Notes under the pieces: generated by a model | The model's database searches: none | What the model was told of the DNA's origin: nothing | Seen by the model: the letters and a program-made list of their open reading frames with translations, nothing else | Shown: positions 21,070 to 21,555 of the stretch, piece by piece | How positions within the stretch are numbered: the first letter of the stretch is position 1 | Layout of the letters: each line of letters begins with the position of its first letter | Source: Chloroflexota bacterium | GTDB taxonomy: Bacteria; Chloroflexota; FW602-bin22; JACPRP01 | Direction of reading: 5' to 3' | Assembly: GCA_016210495.1 (NCBI GenBank) | Contig: JACQUC010000242.1 | Span: 1 to 21,555, forward strand | Length of the DNA: 21,555 bases | Position numbers and translations under genes: made by a program

Positions 21070-21555
21070 TCAGGCAGTCGCATCGACGTTGCAAGGCCCT
21101 AGCCTGACGACGACGGTATGGCTAGCCCCGTCGTCTTCCAGCATGATCGCCAGCTCGTGCCGGCGCTGCCCATCGACCTCGACCCATGCCACGCCCCGGA
21201 CAACGTGGTCGGGGTTCTCGACGCGGATCTCGTAGCGCGCGCTCCGGAACCGGTAGCGGAGCGTGAAGCCCGGCCAGGTGGTCGGAATGACCGGGTCGAG
21301 CCGGAGCTCATTGCCCCGGAGCTTGAGACCGAACACTTCTTCCAGCCAGACTCTGTACATCCAGCCGGCCGAGCCCGTGTACCAGGTCCAGCCCCCTTGC
21401 CCGACGTGACCTTCGAGCGCGTAAATGTCGGCCGGCACGACGTAGGGCTCGACCCGGTAGCGCTCGACCGCCTCGGGTGTGCGCGCGTGCTCGACCGGAT
21501 TCAGCATCCTTAGGATCTCGACCGCCCTGTCGCCCTCCCCCCGCCGGGCAAAGGC
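21070..21555 (-). CDS. C-terminal part of a GH94/cyclic beta-1,2-glucan synthase-like protein (partial)
   Basis: The last 161 residues of a protein that enters from the right edge; the frame is open to base 21555. RMLNPVEHARTPE, YVVPADIYALEGHVGQGGWTWYTGSAGWMYRV (key residues Pro-Ala-Asp and Gly-Gly-Trp-Thr-Trp-Tyr) and DPVIPTTWPGFTLRYRF are characteristic of the C-terminal catalytic-barrel end and final beta-sandwich of glycoside hydrolase family 94 proteins, including cellobiose and chitobiose phosphorylases and the phosphorylase domain of NdvB-type cyclic beta-1,2-glucan synthases. The tail VNPDHVVRGVAWVEVDG-like segment is the terminal sandwich strand region. The full length cannot be seen, so which of these enzymes it is remains open; the wording of the motif favours the NdvB type. 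Confidence 0.8.
   Translation of the reverse strand, partial: AFARRGEGDRAVEILRMLNPVEHARTPEAVERYRVEPYVVPADIYALEGHVGQGGWTWYTGSAGWMYRVWLEEVFGLKLRGNELRLDPVIPTTWPGFTLRYRFRSARYEIRVENPDHVVRGVAWVEVDGQRRHELAIMLEDDGASHTVVVRLGPCNVDATA

Overview
The window (about 60% G+C by eye) reads as a chromosomal stretch from an uncultured, respiring bacterium, most plausibly Chloroflexota. This is an inference from three things: a split two-subunit glycine decarboxylase, a Bacillus-type QcrABC menaquinol:cytochrome c reductase, and an ABC-importer/amidohydrolase cluster with frequent GTG and TTG starts. No phylogenetic marker gene is present.

Layout. (1) 1-1294: remains of a surface-polysaccharide locus on the minus strand, with a polysaccharide pyruvyl transferase whose stop overlaps the start of a GT2 glycosyltransferase that ends after only 106 residues. 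(2) 1387-10889, plus strand: a promoter and an isochorismatase-family amidase, a YtcJ-type amidohydrolase, an M20D peptidase/amidase, two tandem near-identical peptide-type ABC binding lipoproteins, and two ABC permeases (DppB/DppC type). This looks like uptake and hydrolysis of amide or peptide-like compounds. No ABC ATPase is in the window. (3) 11025-16990, plus strand: a complete glycine cleavage operon gcvT-gcvH-gcvPA-gcvPB-lpdA with an extended -10 promoter. (4) 16991-18931, minus strand: qcrA-qcrB-qcrC, which abuts lpdA tail to tail with no gap. Its probable promoter lies about 365 bp upstream and is back to back with (5) the promoter of a stand-alone, degenerate receiver-domain protein (19503-19877, plus). 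(6) 19967-20878, minus: class I FbaB/DhnA-type fructose-bisphosphate aldolase. (7) 21070-21555, minus: the C-terminal end of a GH94/cyclic beta-1,2-glucan synthase-like protein that runs off the window.

The most unusual feature of the DNA itself is in the gaps. Most gaps between plus-strand genes from 2.2 to 12.8 kb hold a palindromic or hairpin element, and these belong to several unrelated sequence types. One type occurs twice in the window in opposite orientation (2355-2409 and 10912-10965). Other points worth a second look are a possible H-type pseudoknot before the second binding protein, a terminator-like hairpin in the long qcr leader, a receiver domain whose phospho-acceptor Asp is replaced by Glu, and an in-frame palindrome in the M20 gene. 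No CRISPR array, tRNA, rRNA or recognisable transposase gene was seen.
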